From Syntrophobacter sp. SbD2 (GTDB taxonomy: Bacteria; Desulfobacterota; Syntrophobacteria; Syntrophobacterales; Syntrophobacteraceae): 7,793 nt of DNA. The notes beneath the pieces are model-generated. The model made no database searches, was not told the DNA's origin, and saw only the letters and a list, made by a program, of their open reading frames with translations. A program made the position numbers and the translations under genes. Below, one piece after another: positions 6,934-7,793 of the stretch. Every line of letters starts with the position of its first letter. The stretch's first letter is position 1. The stretch is taken from the NCBI GenBank assembly GCA_900290385.1, contig OMSV01000031.1:2308-10100 (forward strand). The letters run 5' to 3'.

Positions 6934-7067
6934 TCCGGACTATTACGAATGAGAAGTTTTTGAGGAAACCAGGCCATAATCGATTGAGGCCCGCTTCATC
7001 CAATTCAGAAACGGGCCATACTGTCAGTTATCCTTACTCAGCCTTGCGCCCTTCGTCAGTCCTCCAC
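6934..7067. other. Intergenic gap with an imperfect inverted repeat
   Basis: GGCCCGCTTC (6988-6997) pairs with GAAACGGGCC (7008-7017) over a ten-base loop, with a single mismatch, giving six plus three paired bases. No T-run follows on the minus strand, so it is not a typical intrinsic terminator for the dehydratase-like gene. It could be an attenuating or RNA-stabilising hairpin between the two leftward genes, or a factor-dependent end. The rest of the gap shows nothing else recognisable. Confidence 0.4.
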
Positions 7068-7793
7068 CTAATCTTCTTCCATGCGCATAAGCTTTTTTGC
7101 CATCTTCTTTTTGGACTCAAAGTCGGTGAGGTAGGAAATCATTACGCGCTGAGTCTGAGGGGCCCCCGCTCCATGCCAGGTACCCGGACCGTGCAGGCCG
7201 GCGGTCCAATGCTGGAGGAATTTTGCCACCCTGAACCGCTTGTCCGCAGGTGCTGCGCTCTGAAAGAATTTCTTGAGCAAAGGCCCGACCTCGGGGTGAT
7301 CGAGGTCTTTTAGCCGTGGCATTGTCACAACCAGGCCGCCGCCGATATCGCCGGCAAGCTTCATGATTTCCCAGAATCCGTGGGCTATGCTCAGCTTGGC
7401 TACGTTGCCGAAGAGGTCGTCGGGCATGAAAACGCCCGAGCCTTCCGGCTCCTCCCTGCCTTTCACCGCCGCTGCTATCGCGCACGCGTGGGAGGTTTCG
7501 CTCAACCGCACCATTTCGATCAGCTTATCTTGGATGTGAGGTATCTTCTCAACGCCGCTGAATTCGGCTGCTAAGAGCGTCGCGCCTATGATGAGGTCGG
7601 CGAACCCCACCTTGCAGGCCCCTCCGCAGTTCATGCGGTGTGTTTTGGCGAATCTGGAGATCAGCCTTCCGCAGTACTTCGTTTCGCCGTAAAGAAAAAC
7701 CCTGTCCCAGGGGATGAAAACATTGTCGAAAACCATGGTAGAGGTCTCTCTCTGGCCGAATACGGGGTTTCCAAGCTCCGATTCGTCTTCGGG
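7068..7793 (-). CDS. 4-hydroxybutyryl-CoA dehydratase / 4-hydroxyphenylacetate 3-hydroxylase family protein (N-terminus cut by window edge)
   Basis: The C-terminal 241 residues of a roughly 480-500-residue FAD/[4Fe-4S] enzyme family; the first half lies beyond position 7793. Residues are numbered within the visible fragment. MVFDNVFIPWDRVFLYGE (20-37), DKLIEMVRLSETSHAC (89-104), DIGGGLVVTMP (149-159) and HGAGAPQTQR (207-216) track the Clostridium aminobutyricum AbfD enzyme closely. AbfD dehydrates 4-hydroxybutyryl-CoA through a flavin/Fe-S radical mechanism. The cluster loop here reads HRMNCGGACKVG (52-63): His52, Cys60 and Lys61 match the AbfD ligands His292 and Cys299 and Lys300, but one residue is inserted and the tyrosine is Cys56. 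The AbfD catalytic Glu455 position aligns with Gly204. I therefore call only the family. A redox or lyase reaction on another acyl-CoA is possible. The stop TAG is at 7068-7070; trmJ lies downstream on the same strand. Confidence 0.88.
   Translation of the reverse strand, partial: PEDESELGNPVFGQRETSTMVFDNVFIPWDRVFLYGETKYCGRLISRFAKTHRMNCGGACKVGFADLIIGATLLAAEFSGVEKIPHIQDKLIEMVRLSETSHACAIAAAVKGREEPEGSGVFMPDDLFGNVAKLSIAHGFWEIMKLAGDIGGGLVVTMPRLKDLDHPEVGPLLKKFFQSAAPADKRFRVAKFLQHWTAGLHGPGTWHGAGAPQTQRVMISYLTDFESKKKMAKKLMRMEED

Noticed and set aside
6806..7003. A 65-codon leftward open frame overlapping the start of trmJ
   Set aside because: Most of it is an alternative frame of the trmJ N-terminal coding region; the translation is low-complexity and basic with no recognisable motif.

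Overview
The window is a gene-dense stretch of bacterial chromosome with seven protein-coding genes, one cut by each edge. It has moderate to high G+C, mostly conventional ribosome binding sites and short gaps. A CooT-family nickel protein, a 4-hydroxybutyryl-CoA-dehydratase-like Fe-S flavoprotein, a GH57/DUF3536 glycosidase and chemotaxis-type signalling together suggest an anaerobe. A sulfate-reducing or syntrophic member of Desulfobacterota (former Deltaproteobacteria) would fit. That placement is inferred from gene content, not from a marker gene. I see no RNA gene, CRISPR array, insertion sequence, transposase or prophage.

Left part (1-1532): a divergent signalling pair. A PAS-CheW fusion runs leftward off the edge. 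Facing away from it is a single-domain response regulator of the Rcp1/CheY type with its phosphorylation residues intact. A 272-bp gap separates them, but the reading frame of the leftward gene stays open far into that gap, so its start is uncertain.

Middle (1638-5805): a second divergent pair around a 169-bp A+T-rich gap. Leftward is a HAD-superfamily 5'-nucleotidase of the cN-II/HAD-IG type with all four catalytic motifs. Rightward is an 848-residue GH57/DUF3536 glycosidase with both presumed catalytic acids. I know of no pathway link between these two.

Right part (5948-7793): a small CooT-family nickel-binding protein points rightward and converges on two leftward genes. These are a TrmJ-type tRNA 2'-O-methyltransferase and, upstream of it, the C-terminal 241 residues of a 4-hydroxyphenylacetate-3-hydroxylase/4-hydroxybutyryl-CoA-dehydratase family protein. 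The last gene is the most interesting. It keeps the family scaffold, but its Fe-S/active-site loop is altered and the position of a catalytic glutamate appears to be glycine, so it probably is not a standard 4-hydroxybutyryl-CoA dehydratase.

The genes do not form one obvious pathway. No clear new multi-gene system is visible; the variant dehydratase-like enzyme and the PAS-CheW/regulator pair are the leads worth following.
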